From: Halanaerobiales bacterium
GTDB lineage: Bacteria > Bacillota > Halanaerobiia > Halanaerobiales > Halanaerobiaceae
NCBI GenBank assembly: GCA_016278485.1
Contig: JADQBT010000002.1
Span: forward strand, 62,001 to 126,000
Reading direction: 5' to 3'
DNA length: 64,000 nucleotides
Shown: positions 17,046 through 26,367 of the stretch, piece by piece
Layout: the number at the start of each line of letters is the position of its first letter
Position numbering within the stretch: the first letter of the stretch is position 1
Made by a program: the position numbers and the translations under genes
Notes under the pieces: model-generated
The model's input: the letters and a program-made list of their open reading frames with translations, nothing else
Database searches by the model: none
Told to the model about the DNA's origin: nothing

Positions 17046-18254
17046 ATGTACGCAATTCGCGGAGCAATTACTATTAAAAAAAATACTCCTGAAGATATAG
17101 CTAGAGGAACTAAGGAGTTATTTACTAAAATTATTGATAAGAATAATTTAACTGAGGAAGAATTAGTAAGTATCATATTTTCAGCAACTAAAGATATAGA
17201 TCAAGCTTATCCTGCTAAAACAGTTAGAGACTTGGGTTATTTAAAAACACCACTATTTTGCTTGCAGGAGATGCATGTCAAAAATAGTCTAGCTCAGACA
17301 ATAAGAGTTCTAGTAAATGTAAATCCGATTCATTCAGTTGATAAAATTAAGCATGTCTATTTAGGCGAAGCTAAAGCATTAAGACCGGATCTGCTCGATA
17401 AAGATAATCAATCTGAGAGCAGTAATTTTGCCATTGATAATTTTAATCTTAACAATCATCATTCAACAATTCCAATTGAGCTGGGTCGAGGCAGAATAAT
17501 TGGTGGAAAAGATATAATTATTATGGCCGGTCCCTGTGCTGTTGAAAATAAAAAACAAATTTTTGCTGCTGCAGAAACCGCAGCTTTAAGTGGTGCTACT
17601 TGTTTAAGAGGTGGTGCCTTTAAACCACGAACATCACCTCATTCTTTTCAGGGGTTGGGTGAAGAAGGTCTTAAATTATTAAGATCGGCTGCTGATCAAA
17701 ATCAGTTGGCTGTTGTAACCGAAATTTTGGATCCTAGACATCTTTCTTTAATAGCTAATTATACAGATATATTTCAGATTGGTGCCAGAAATATGCATAA
17801 TTATTATTTATTGAAAGAAGTTGGCAAACAAAATAAACCTGTTTTATTAAAAAGAAATATGAGTGCTACCTACAAAGAATTATTATTAGCAGCTGAATAT
17901 ATTAAACAAGAGGGTAATCAAAAAATAATTTTATGTGAAAGAGGAATACGGACTTTTAATGAAACAATGAGAAATACACTTGATATTATGAGTGTTCCTC
18001 TTTTGAAAAAAATAAGTCCTTATCCCATTGTTGTTGATCCAAGTCATGGGACAGGCTATCGTGAATTAATTGGAGCAGCAGGAAGGGCAGCTATTGCAGC
18101 AGGAGCAGATGGTTTAATAATTGAAATTCATCCTCAACCAGAAAAAGCGCTTAGTGATGGTAAACAATCTATTAGAACGAGTGATTTTCAGAATATGGTG
18201 TTACAGTTTAAAGAAGTTGCTAATGCCGTTAATAGAACTATTGGTGTCGAATAA
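17046..18254 (+). CDS. Fused AroH-type chorismate mutase and DAHP synthase
   Basis: A 402-residue bifunctional protein. Residues 1 to about 118 resemble monofunctional AroH chorismate mutase: IRGAITI at the start, the LFSATKDIDQAYPAKTVR segment, CLQEMHV and HVYLGEAKALRPDL. Residues about 140-400 are a type I-beta DAHP synthase (IMAGPCAVE, RGGAFKPRTSP, IGARNMHN, LLKRNMSAT, VVDPSHGTG), which condenses phosphoenolpyruvate and erythrose 4-phosphate. Known fusions usually use the unrelated AroQ mutase, which gives prephenate or chorismate feedback; an AroH fusion could work the same way. AGGAGG precedes the ATG; aroA follows 2 bp later. Confidence 0.9.
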   Translation: MYAIRGAITIKKNTPEDIARGTKELFTKIIDKNNLTEEELVSIIFSATKDIDQAYPAKTVRDLGYLKTPLFCLQEMHVKNSLAQTIRVLVNVNPIHSVDKIKHVYLGEAKALRPDLLDKDNQSESSNFAIDNFNLNNHHSTIPIELGRGRIIGGKDIIIMAGPCAVENKKQIFAAAETAALSGATCLRGGAFKPRTSPHSFQGLGEEGLKLLRSAADQNQLAVVTEILDPRHLSLIANYTDIFQIGARNMHNYYLLKEVGKQNKPVLLKRNMSATYKELLLAAEYIKQEGNQKIILCERGIRTFNETMRNTLDIMSVPLLKKISPYPIVVDPSHGTGYRELIGAAGRAAIAAGADGLIIEIHPQPEKALSDGKQSIRTSDFQNMVLQFKEVANAVNRTIGVE

Positions 18255-18256
18255 TT

Positions 18257-19558
18257 ATGATAATTAACTTACCTAAAGCAAAATCTTTAAAAGGCATTCT
18301 CTCACCACCTGCTGATAAATCAATTTCCCATAGAGCCTTAATATTTGCAGCCTTAGCTAAAAATGAAATAATAATTAATAACATATTAGAAGCTGAAGAT
18401 TGTCTGACAACACTGGAAGCGTTAAATAAATTTGGATTTAAGATTGGAAGATTGTCAACCGGAAGATATTTAGCTAAAAAATTAGATAATAAAATAATTA
18501 GTGAACCCCAAAATATTATTGATTGTAAAAATTCTGGAACGACAATGCGTTTATTAGCTGGTCTAGCTTCATCTATAGCTGGTCTAACAATTCTAACAGG
18601 TGATGATTCACTTAGAAATAGACCAATGCAAAGAATTATTGATCCTTTAACAAAGATGGGAGCAGAGATATTTTCTCGGAGTGATGGTTTGGCTCCTCTT
18701 GCAATAAGAGGAGGAGAATTACAAAAAAATTTTTATTTCTCTCCTCAAATTGCTAGTGCTCAACTTAAATCAGCTATTTTATTGGCTGTAGCTAATGGAG
18801 GAATGGCAGTAGAAATCAACGAACCTGCCGTCTCTAGAGATCATACTGAAAGGTTACTTGCGTTAGCTGGAGAAAATATTAAATATGGTTTGGGTAAAAT
18901 AATCTATCAAAAAGATCAATCTGATTTATATTTACCAGATCTTTTAGAAATTCCAGGTGATTTTTCTTCAGCCGCATATTTTATTGGTCTTGCTCTCATC
19001 TTGTCAAAAAGTGAGATTATTATTAAAGAGGTAGGTATTAACCCAACTCGAACAGGGTTACTTGAAATTCTAGATAATATGAATGCTAAGATTGAGATTT
19101 TAAATAGACATCAGTTAGGCAACGAACCTGTTGCTGATTTGAAAATAAATTATTCTCAACTAAAAGGTACTGTAATTTCTGGTTCAGTTATTCCTAGAAT
19201 GATTGATGAATTACCTTTGTTAGCTGTTATTGCTGGATTTGCAGAAGGAAAAACAATCATAAAAGATGCAGCAGAATTAAAGGTGAAGGAAACTGACCGC
19301 ATTGAAATGTTAGCCCTCGAGTTACGTAAACTTGGTTATCAAATTTCTACAAATTGGGACGGGATGACTATTTATGGTCGGGAAAATATAAAACCTAATG
19401 AAGTTAGGCTTGATTGTTACCAGGACCATCGTCTAGCAATGGCATTAGCTGTAGCTGGAACAGCTTTAACTAAGAAAATAATTTTAAAAAATGCAGATTC
19501 AGTTAATATTTCTTACCCTGATTTTTTTCGAGATTTGAGAAACTTAGCTATTTTTTGA
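18257..19558 (+). CDS. aroA: 3-phosphoshikimate 1-carboxyvinyltransferase (EPSP synthase)
   Basis: A 433-residue shikimate-pathway enzyme that transfers enolpyruvyl from phosphoenolpyruvate to shikimate 3-phosphate. It shows the N-terminal PADKSISHRA, the NSGTTMRL loop, SRDHTERLL and the C-terminal KVKETDRIEML and DHRLAMALA motifs. It follows the mutase-DAHP synthase fusion by 2 bp and so is co-transcribed. The order DAHP synthase-aroA-cmk is common in Clostridia. A promoter for cmk lies within its last codons. Confidence 0.96.
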   Translation: MIINLPKAKSLKGILSPPADKSISHRALIFAALAKNEIIINNILEAEDCLTTLEALNKFGFKIGRLSTGRYLAKKLDNKIISEPQNIIDCKNSGTTMRLLAGLASSIAGLTILTGDDSLRNRPMQRIIDPLTKMGAEIFSRSDGLAPLAIRGGELQKNFYFSPQIASAQLKSAILLAVANGGMAVEINEPAVSRDHTERLLALAGENIKYGLGKIIYQKDQSDLYLPDLLEIPGDFSSAAYFIGLALILSKSEIIIKEVGINPTRTGLLEILDNMNAKIEILNRHQLGNEPVADLKINYSQLKGTVISGSVIPRMIDELPLLAVIAGFAEGKTIIKDAAELKVKETDRIEMLALELRKLGYQISTNWDGMTIYGRENIKPNEVRLDCYQDHRLAMALAVAGTALTKKIILKNADSVNISYPDFFRDLRNLAIF

Positions 19559-19564
19559 TATAAT
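19535..19564 (+). promoter_or_regulatory. Possible sigma-A promoter for cmk
   Basis: TTGAGA at 19535-19540, an 18-bp spacer and TATAAT at 19559-19564, overlapping the aroA stop and 24 bp before the cmk start. Confidence 0.5.
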
Positions 19565-19587
19565 AGAATAATGAAGTAGGTGATTAG

Positions 19588-20256
19588 ATGAAAGATGTTA
19601 TTGCAATTGATGGACCAGCTGGTGCAGGAAAAAGTACTATTGCTAAAAAACTGGCAGTTCAATTAAATTATAATTATCTTGATACAGGTGCAATGTATAG
19701 AGCAGTTACTCTGTTAGCTTTAACAAATAAAGTTGATTTTTCAGATAAAAAGAAGATAGTATCACTTGCAAAAAAAGCCCAATTTCAATTTGCTTTTTCT
19801 AATGATGAAAGTAAGTTATTATTATTTTTAAATGGTCAAGATGTTAGTAAATTAATTAGATCAAAAAAAATTAATCAACATGTTTCAGATGTAGCTTGTA
19901 TTAAAGGCGTAAGAGATATTCTAGTCAAAAAACAACAGGAATTAGCTCAAAATGGTAAAGTAGTGATGGATGGACGTGATATAGGAACACGAGTCTTACC
20001 AGAAGCAGAATATAAATTTTATTTAACAGCTACTTTAGAAGAGAGAGCCCAACGCAGATTCAACGAAAACCTAAATCATGATGATAATGTTAGCTATCAA
20101 CAAATTAAAGAAAACATAAAACTACGAGATGAAATTGATAGTCAACGCAAACACTCACCTTTAAAAAAGGCAGAAGATGCAATTTTAATAGATACAACCC
20201 ATTTTAGTATTGAAGAAGTAGTGGAAAAAATCAAAACTATCATCAGGAGTGAATAA
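19588..20256 (+). CDS. cmk: Cytidylate kinase
   Basis: A 222-residue P-loop kinase that phosphorylates CMP and dCMP. The Walker A GPAGAGKST is at residues 9-17, followed by LDTGAMYRAV and the VMDGRDIGTRVLP segment. The C-terminus has the usual RDEIDSQR lid motif. It begins at ATG with TAGGTGATTAG before it. Cmk-plsC-ispH-rpsA is the standard clostridial string, all present here in order. Confidence 0.96.
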   Translation: MKDVIAIDGPAGAGKSTIAKKLAVQLNYNYLDTGAMYRAVTLLALTNKVDFSDKKKIVSLAKKAQFQFAFSNDESKLLLFLNGQDVSKLIRSKKINQHVSDVACIKGVRDILVKKQQELAQNGKVVMDGRDIGTRVLPEAEYKFYLTATLEERAQRRFNENLNHDDNVSYQQIKENIKLRDEIDSQRKHSPLKKAEDAILIDTTHFSIEEVVEKIKTIIRSE

Positions 20257-20258
20257 TT

Positions 20259-20846
20259 TTGGAAAATGTTGCTTATCATACTGCCAGAAAGCTAATTAAA
20301 TTATATTTTGATATTTTCCATGATTGGGAAGTAATTGGACAGGAAAACATCCCAAAAGAGGGTAAAATAATCATTATGTCGAATCATATTAGCGGGTATG
20401 ATCCTCCCTTAATTGGAGCAGCTGTTAAAAGACCAGTTCATTTTATGGCAAAAGAAGAGTTGTTTTCTAACATTTTTTTGCGACTTATTATGAAAATAGC
20501 AGGAGCATTTCCAGTGAGAAGAGGTAGACCAGACCGAAAAGCAATTAAAAAGGCAATTAGATTGCTAGAAAACGGGGATATTGTTGGGATTTTTCCAGAA
20601 GGAACCCGACATCAAGAAGGAAAACCTGGAAAAGCAAAAGCAGGTGCAGTGATGTTACCTCTAATGACAAAAAGCCCTATTCTTCCAATTGGAATTAAAA
20701 CTGTTAATAACAAGAGTAAAAAAAGAGTAGTTATTGGTAAGCCATTTTCATTAAGTAATTACTATAATCATAAATTAACTCGAAAAGAAAGAAACCAAGC
20801 TGGCGAGTTTATAATGAAACGAATTTCGGAATTATTAGATAATTGA
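20259..20846 (+). CDS. plsC: 1-acyl-sn-glycerol-3-phosphate acyltransferase PlsC
   Basis: A 195-residue membrane-associated acyltransferase that makes phosphatidate from lysophosphatidate. The catalytic NHxxxxD box is SNHISGYDPP (about residues 42-51), and the substrate motif FPEGTR is near 112-117. It starts at TTG two bases after the cmk stop, with AGGAGT upstream. With PlsX (12.7 kb) and PlsY (27.7 kb), this completes phosphatidate synthesis in the window. Confidence 0.94.
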   Translation: MENVAYHTARKLIKLYFDIFHDWEVIGQENIPKEGKIIIMSNHISGYDPPLIGAAVKRPVHFMAKEELFSNIFLRLIMKIAGAFPVRRGRPDRKAIKKAIRLLENGDIVGIFPEGTRHQEGKPGKAKAGAVMLPLMTKSPILPIGIKTVNNKSKKRVVIGKPFSLSNYYNHKLTRKERNQAGEFIMKRISELLDN

Positions 20847-20867
20847 TGTTTTCACATCTTTTTTTTG
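20845..20867 (+). terminator. Weak intrinsic terminator after plsC
   Basis: GATGT-TTTC-ACATC, a short 5-bp stem with a following T8 run, overlapping the plsC stop codon. Confidence 0.45.
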
Positions 20868-21006
20868 AATTAAGCAATTTTTTTAGTAAAAAGGAAGGAT
20901 TTTGGTTGTTAATAGAGAACACCTAATAAGAGGCTTATATTAAACTTTTTCTATAATGGGTATAATAATGTTTAGTGCAGTCCAAGTTTTGTTGTTGTCG
21001 TGCTGG

Positions 21007-21024
21007 AAGGAGGTGAAGGTTCTG
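21007..21024 (+). promoter_or_regulatory. Ribosome binding site fixing a CTG start for ispH-rpsA
   Basis: AAGGAGGTG at 21007-21015 lies 8 nt (from GGAGG) before an in-frame CTG at 21022-21024. Upstream in-frame ATG (20956, 20968) and TTG codons have no such site, and the GTG at 21013 is inside it. Confidence 0.65.
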
Positions 21025-23175
21025 GAGATCGTAACTGCCGAAGAAGCGGGATTTTGTTTTGGAGTCGAAAGAGCAATTGACATGGTTTTTGCTGCAGTAG
21101 AAGATCATAAAGATAAATCTGTTTATACACTTGGGCCGCTGATTCATAATCCGCAGGTTGTCGCTAAACTAGAAAAAATTAATGTCAGAACAATTGATTC
21201 TATTGATTCAATTGATAATGGCATCCTGATCATAAGATCACATGGTGTTGAACCCGATGTTTATGAGAAGGCTGAAAAAAAAGGATTACATATCATTGAT
21301 GCGACTTGCCCATTTGTAAAAAATGCCCAAAAATATGCCCGCAATTTGATTAAAGATGGTTTTCAAACTTTTATTTATGGAGATCCTGACCATCCTGAAG
21401 TTAAAGGAATTCAGGGAGCTGCCGATTACCAGGCAATCATTGTTAAGGACCTGGACGATATAAAGAAACAAGCTATCGGTAATAAAGTTGGGATTGTTGC
21501 TCAAACAACAAAATCTCCGGAGTCTTTCCGGGAAATTATAGTTTATCTAGAAAATAATGTAGAAGATCTAAAAATTCATAATACAATATGCAATACAACA
21601 GAAATCAGACAGCGATCTGCTGCTAAATTAGCAGAAAAAGTTGATGTCATGTTAGTAATTGGGGGTAAAAATAGTGCAAACACAAACCGTCTTAAAGAAA
21701 TTTGTGTTGCTACTAGCACCCCTACTTATCATATAGAAACAGCTGATGAGGTTGATCCTCAATGGTTGTATAAAAAAAACAAAGTTGGAATTACAGCTGG
21801 AGCTTCAACTCCAGACTGGTTAATAAGGGAGGTTGTTCAGTTAATGAATGAAGAAAACAAAGAGTTAAACGTAGAAGAAACAGAAGAAAAAGAAGAGTTA
21901 AACGTAGAAGAAGCTGAAGAAGTTGAGGAGGTAAGTGAGCCAGAAACTACAGAAGAAGAAGTTTCTGTTGAAGAGGAAACTGTTTCTGCTGAAGAGCAGG
22001 AAGTTAAATATAGTGATTATGACAATGCAGATCTCCGTAAAGGTCAAAAGACTACAGGTAATGTGGTTGAAATTAATGATAATGGAGTTTATGTAAATGT
22101 GAATTATAAAACAGACGGTTTTATTCCACTTCGACATTTAAGCCATAGACCTGTTGAAGATGCTCATGAAGTTGTAAATATTGATGATGAAATCGAAGTT
22201 GTTGTACTTACTTTAGAAGATGATGAAGGCAATCTGATTCTTTCTAAAAAACAAGCTGATTATGAAAAATCTTGGGAAAAAATTGTTGAATCATACGAAA
22301 ATGATGAAATAATTGAAGCAGAAGTTACAAAAGAAGTAAAAGGTGGATTAGTTGTTGATGTAGGAGTGAGAGGCTTTATTCCCGCTTCACATGTCGCAAT
22401 TGGTTATGTAGATGACCTTTCACAGTATGTTGGTGAAACTATGCGTCTAAGAGTCATTGAAGTTGAAAGAGATAATAATAATGTTGTTCTTTCTGCTAAA
22501 AAGGTACTTGAAGAAGATAGAGCAGAGCAGAAGGATGAAACATTAGCTTCCCTAGAAGAAGATCAAACAGTGGAAGGTACAGTAACAAAGCTAGTTGACT
22601 TTGGTGCATTTATTGATCTAGGCGGGATTGAGGGATTATTACACATTTCTGAAATGTCATGGGGTAGAATTGCTCATCCTTCTGAAGTTTTAGAAGAAGG
22701 TCAAAAGGTAGAAGTTAAAGTTCTTGGCGTCAATCGCGAAGAAGAAAGAATTTCGCTTGGACTTAAGCAACTATTACCTGATCCTTGGGAAGAATTTGCT
22801 GAAAAACACTATGAAGGCGAAATCATTACTGGTAAAATTACTAAAATTGTTGATTTTGGTGCTTTCATGGAAATTGAGAAAGGTATTGAAGGTTTAATTC
22901 ATATTTCTCAACTTTCACACCGTCATGTTAAAACTCCTGATGAAGTTGTAACTGTTGGTGAAGAAAGAGAAGCAAAAATTATTAATGTTGATGCTGACCA
23001 AGAAAGAGTTGGTCTTAGTTTAAAGGAACTTGAAGAAGAAACAGAGAAAAAACCTGTATCAAAAAAACAAAAATCATCTTCCAATAAGAAAAAGGAATCG
23101 TCATCATCATCTTCTGGTGGCGGCGGAGCTACTATAAGAGAAATTGTAGGAGATATTTTTGATCAAGGCAATTAA
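21022..23175 (+). CDS. Fused IspH (HMBPP reductase) and ribosomal protein S1
   Basis: A 717-residue fusion typical of Clostridia. Residues 1 to about 285 are IspH, the [4Fe-4S] enzyme that makes IPP and DMAPP in the MEP pathway; its three cluster cysteines are in AGFCFGV, DATCPF and TICNTT. A strongly acidic linker (about 285-345) contains a duplicated ELNVEE unit. Four S1 RNA-binding repeats follow (about 345-675), with GAFIDLGGIEGLLHIS and GAFMEIEKGIEGLIHIS in repeats 3 and 4, then a Ser/Lys-rich tail. E. coli S1 has six repeats. The CTG start gives the family-typical N-terminus. It follows cmk-plsC and is ended by a strong terminator. Confidence 0.93.
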   Translation: MEIVTAEEAGFCFGVERAIDMVFAAVEDHKDKSVYTLGPLIHNPQVVAKLEKINVRTIDSIDSIDNGILIIRSHGVEPDVYEKAEKKGLHIIDATCPFVKNAQKYARNLIKDGFQTFIYGDPDHPEVKGIQGAADYQAIIVKDLDDIKKQAIGNKVGIVAQTTKSPESFREIIVYLENNVEDLKIHNTICNTTEIRQRSAAKLAEKVDVMLVIGGKNSANTNRLKEICVATSTPTYHIETADEVDPQWLYKKNKVGITAGASTPDWLIREVVQLMNEENKELNVEETEEKEELNVEEAEEVEEVSEPETTEEEVSVEEETVSAEEQEVKYSDYDNADLRKGQKTTGNVVEINDNGVYVNVNYKTDGFIPLRHLSHRPVEDAHEVVNIDDEIEVVVLTLEDDEGNLILSKKQADYEKSWEKIVESYENDEIIEAEVTKEVKGGLVVDVGVRGFIPASHVAIGYVDDLSQYVGETMRLRVIEVERDNNNVVLSAKKVLEEDRAEQKDETLASLEEDQTVEGTVTKLVDFGAFIDLGGIEGLLHISEMSWGRIAHPSEVLEEGQKVEVKVLGVNREEERISLGLKQLLPDPWEEFAEKHYEGEIITGKITKIVDFGAFMEIEKGIEGLIHISQLSHRHVKTPDEVVTVGEEREAKIINVDADQERVGLSLKELEEETEKKPVSKKQKSSSNKKKESSSSSSGGGGATIREIVGDIFDQGN

Positions 23176-23188
23176 AATTTGCTTTTTA

Positions 23189-23226
23189 AACCCCCAGTAT
23201 TCGTGAAGGATACTGGGGGTTTTTTG
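23189..23226 (+). terminator. Intrinsic terminator after ispH-rpsA
   Basis: CCCCCAGTAT and ATACTGGGGG form a perfect 10-bp stem around a 9-nt loop, followed by a T-run of six or more. Confidence 0.92.
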
Positions 23227-23286
23227 TATATATAGATGATTAACTGGTAATTATAAAAGTAAATAAATATGAAAGGTGGAGTCCCT

Positions 23287-23907
23287 TTGGCTATTGGTTC
23301 TATAGTATTATTTATAACAGCAGTTATAATATATTTCGGTTTAGCAGAAAGAGTACTTGATCGTTTATATTTAACAGATAATCAAGCATTAATAATTATC
23401 ACTTTAATTATCGCTGGTAGTTATATTAATATTCCTCTTTATGAACAACCCTTTATTTCAATTAATGTTGGTGGATTTGTAATTCCTCTCTTATTAAGTC
23501 TCTACATTTTATTTAAATCTGATACTAATCTAGAAAAAATGAGGGCACTGCTTGCAGCCGTTTTAACAGGAACAGTAATTTATGGACTAAGTATTATATT
23601 TAAAAACTATGGACATGGTAGAGATTTAATAGAGCCATTTTATTTATTTGCTCTGACTGGTGGATTAATAGCATATTTAGCAGGTAGAAGTCGTCGTGGT
23701 GCTTTCTTTGCAGGAGTTGTTGGTTTTATTATTTATCAGTTAACTTATTTAGTCAATATTATTCAGGGTGATTATATTGGAGACATTAGGTTGGGAGCTG
23801 CTGGAGCATTTGATACTATACTAATTTCAGGTATTTTTTCGCTTTTACTAGTAGAATTAATTGGAGAAACTAGAGAATATGTTAGTAGTAGGGGAGAAAA
23901 TAAGTGA
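23287..23907 (+). CDS. DUF1614 family membrane protein
   Basis: A 206-residue polytopic membrane protein with about seven hydrophobic helices, matching DUF1614, a family of unknown function usually beside spoIIP in Clostridia. The conserved-looking polar segment YGHGRDLIEP is in mid-protein. The TTG at 23287 is preferred to the ATG at 23269 because AAAGGTGGAG lies between them, 6 nt from the TTG. Its stop overlaps the start of spoIIP by 4 bp, so the two are coupled and may act together in sporulation; that role is inference. Confidence 0.8.
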   Translation: MAIGSIVLFITAVIIYFGLAERVLDRLYLTDNQALIIITLIIAGSYINIPLYEQPFISINVGGFVIPLLLSLYILFKSDTNLEKMRALLAAVLTGTVIYGLSIIFKNYGHGRDLIEPFYLFALTGGLIAYLAGRSRRGAFFAGVVGFIIYQLTYLVNIIQGDYIGDIRLGAAGAFDTILISGIFSLLLVELIGETREYVSSRGENK

Positions 23908-24980
23908 AAAAACTTTACATAACATTATCCTTACTAGTAATCATCTTGTTATCTTTGCTTATTCCAGTAGCAGCTAATCAGAATTTCACAGAACATAAAA
24001 TTGGTTATTTTTATCAAGTTTATAATGAAAATAATAAAAAACTTTTTTCAACTGCCATGAAAGTTTCAGTAGGAGATCGATATATTAGTCAAGAAAATAT
24101 AGAATATAAAATAATAGAAGTAAATAATTATAAAGCAATTGCAGAACGGGTAGGAAAAGTAAATTTAAAAGAAAGTTTTGCTAAAAAAAGTGTAGTTTCT
24201 CAGCGAGTAGAAGCGGCTCAAAAACCAGTAGTTGCTATTTACCATACACATAATGCTGAGTCTTATCTGCCTGGTGACTTTAGCACATATGGTCATGGAG
24301 AAATTCATTCTGTCGGAGAAAGTTTTGTTGCTGCACTTAAAAAAAATGGGATACAACCAATTCAATCGGATAATTTACACTTACCCCATGATGGTGGAGC
24401 TTATACCCGTTCCCAAGCAACAGCTATTAATTTGTTAGCTAAAAATCCTACTGCTATTTTTGATATACATAGAGATGGCATTCCAAACAAAAGGGAATAT
24501 TTAGAAAATGTTAATGGTAGGCAAATTAGTCAGATTAGACTAGTTGTGGGTAGGCAAAATCCAAATCAAGAAGCAAATGATAAATTCGCACGACAGCTTA
24601 AAGCAATTTCTGATCAAAATTATCCAGGCTTAATTAGAGATATATTTTATGGTGGAGGAGCTTATAATCAGCAATTTTCACCTCATTCTCTTCTGTTAGA
24701 ATTCGGGACATATGTTACTTCACAAGATTTAGCTGAAAAAAGTGCCCAGATGATGGCGGTTGTCGTTGCTGATCTATTTAAGAGGCAGACAGATCATATG
24801 AAAGAAGATATTAGTAATTCCAGTTTACAAACTGCTTTTAATTTAATATTATTTACCTTAGGAGTATTATTGTTATATTTCTATTTAACAACTGGTAGTA
24901 TTGCAGGAGTTAAAGAAAGAATTAAGGATGCTTATCATGGTAATTTTTTGGATCAAATTAAAGATAAGGATCAAAAATAA
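23904..24980 (+). CDS. spoIIP: Stage II sporulation protein P-like peptidoglycan amidase
   Basis: A 358-residue SpoIIP-family N-acetylmuramoyl-L-alanine amidase, which cuts stem peptides so the mother cell can engulf the forespore, working with SpoIID and SpoIIM. There is an N-terminal signal/anchor helix (about 4-24). The amidase domain shows the motifs IYHTHNAESYLP, DIHRD and LLLEFGT, and an additional hydrophobic helix lies near 308-328 with a cytoplasmic tail. It starts at GTG, overlapping the DUF1614 stop. A SpoIID-type protein is encoded at 57.8 kb. Confidence 0.9.
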   Translation: MKKLYITLSLLVIILLSLLIPVAANQNFTEHKIGYFYQVYNENNKKLFSTAMKVSVGDRYISQENIEYKIIEVNNYKAIAERVGKVNLKESFAKKSVVSQRVEAAQKPVVAIYHTHNAESYLPGDFSTYGHGEIHSVGESFVAALKKNGIQPIQSDNLHLPHDGGAYTRSQATAINLLAKNPTAIFDIHRDGIPNKREYLENVNGRQISQIRLVVGRQNPNQEANDKFARQLKAISDQNYPGLIRDIFYGGGAYNQQFSPHSLLLEFGTYVTSQDLAEKSAQMMAVVVADLFKRQTDHMKEDISNSSLQTAFNLILFTLGVLLLYFYLTTGSIAGVKERIKDAYHGNFLDQIKDKDQK

Positions 24981-25065
24981 AGATAAAGGCTGAATCACAC
25001 AAACATTAGATCAGGTATTGCCACGACTTGATAAATATGATATTATCAGCACAGGAGGACATAAG

Positions 25066-26367
25066 ATGGCAATAATTTATAAAATACAAGAAGAAAGTAT
25101 TGCAGAAGAACTTGGTATTAAAGCTGGAGATGAGCTATTGGCCGTAAATAACAAGCAGATTAATGATTATATTGATTTTAAATATGAAACTGCTGATACT
25201 TTTTTTACGCTTACCATAAAAAGAAATAATGAAATTTGGGATTATGAAATCGCCAGAGAACCCAATGAGAATCTTGGTATTGAATTTGAAGAAATAATCT
25301 TTGATAAATTAAAACTTTGTCATAATGATTGTTTATTTTGTTTTGTAAAACAACAGCCTTCTAATTTGCGCGATAGCCTGCTCAAGAAAGATGATGACTA
25401 TCGTTTTTCTTTTTTACAGGGGAGTTTTATTACTCTAACTAATTTGTCAAATGCAGAATTTGATAATATAATTAGAAAAAGGTTGTCCCCTCTAAATATT
25501 TCTGTACATACAACAAATCCAAAATTGCGCGAAAAAATGATGAAGAATCCTAATGCAGGAAATATTTATTCATATTTAAAAAGATTAAGTCAAAATGGCA
25601 TAAATTTTAATGCACAAATCGTTCTTTGTCCAGATTTAAATGATGGAGCAGAGTTAGATCGAACTATTAATGATTTGCAAAAGCTTTTTCCTGCAATTAA
25701 ATCTCTCGGCATAGTACCAGTTGGTTTAACAAATCATCGCGATAATTTATTTCAATTGCGTACATTTGCAGATAATGAGATGAAAAAGGTAGTTAGACAA
25801 ATTGAAAAATGGCAAGAGATAATTAGAAAAAATACGGGACAAAATTTTTTATATGCTGCAGATGAATTTTATCTGTCAGCAGGATTAAAGATACCTGAAT
25901 ATAATCATTATGATGATTTTCCCCAAATTGAAAATGGAATTGGCTTAACTAGGCTACTCTGGAAACAATTAAGTGAATTAGAAACTAAGATTCCAGAGAA
26001 AATAGAAGTAAAGCAAAATTTAGGGATAATTACAGGTGAATTAGGTCTTAAAGCAATTTCGCCAGTTGTACAGAGATTAAATGAAATAGAAAATCTAATT
26101 TTAGAACCAATCGTAGTTGAAAACCATTTTTTTGGTGGACAAGTAAATGTTACAGGTTTATTGACGGGGAGTGATATTTTAACAGAGTTAAATAATTTGA
26201 GTTATTCTGTCAAATTTGATAAAATTATTATTCCTGATATTGTTTTGAATGAAGATAATTATTTTTTAGATGATATGCATTACAATCATTTTAAAAAAAA
26301 TGGGAAAGATTTATCATTTGCATTAGCTTGTGATATAAATGAAATTTTGGAGGTGATCGGGATTTGA
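25066..26367 (+). CDS. DUF512 family radical SAM/PDZ protein
   Basis: A 433-residue protein with an N-terminal PDZ-like domain (about 1-65), a radical-SAM-like region whose cysteines read CHNDCLFCF (about 84-92), and a C-terminal DUF512 domain. Homologues are widespread in Clostridia next to der but have no settled function. The ATG at 25066 has AGGAGG upstream; earlier in-frame codons do not. Its stop overlaps the TTG start of der by 4 bp. Confidence 0.88.
   Translation: MAIIYKIQEESIAEELGIKAGDELLAVNNKQINDYIDFKYETADTFFTLTIKRNNEIWDYEIAREPNENLGIEFEEIIFDKLKLCHNDCLFCFVKQQPSNLRDSLLKKDDDYRFSFLQGSFITLTNLSNAEFDNIIRKRLSPLNISVHTTNPKLREKMMKNPNAGNIYSYLKRLSQNGINFNAQIVLCPDLNDGAELDRTINDLQKLFPAIKSLGIVPVGLTNHRDNLFQLRTFADNEMKKVVRQIEKWQEIIRKNTGQNFLYAADEFYLSAGLKIPEYNHYDDFPQIENGIGLTRLLWKQLSELETKIPEKIEVKQNLGIITGELGLKAISPVVQRLNEIENLILEPIVVENHFFGGQVNVTGLLTGSDILTELNNLSYSVKFDKIIIPDIVLNEDNYFLDDMHYNHFKKNGKDLSFALACDINEILEVIGI

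Noticed and set aside
20940-20975. TATAAT boxes before ispH-rpsA as a promoter
   Set aside because: No acceptable -35 box at 16-18 bp for either TATAAT, so a start site could not be assigned, although a promoter somewhere here is likely.
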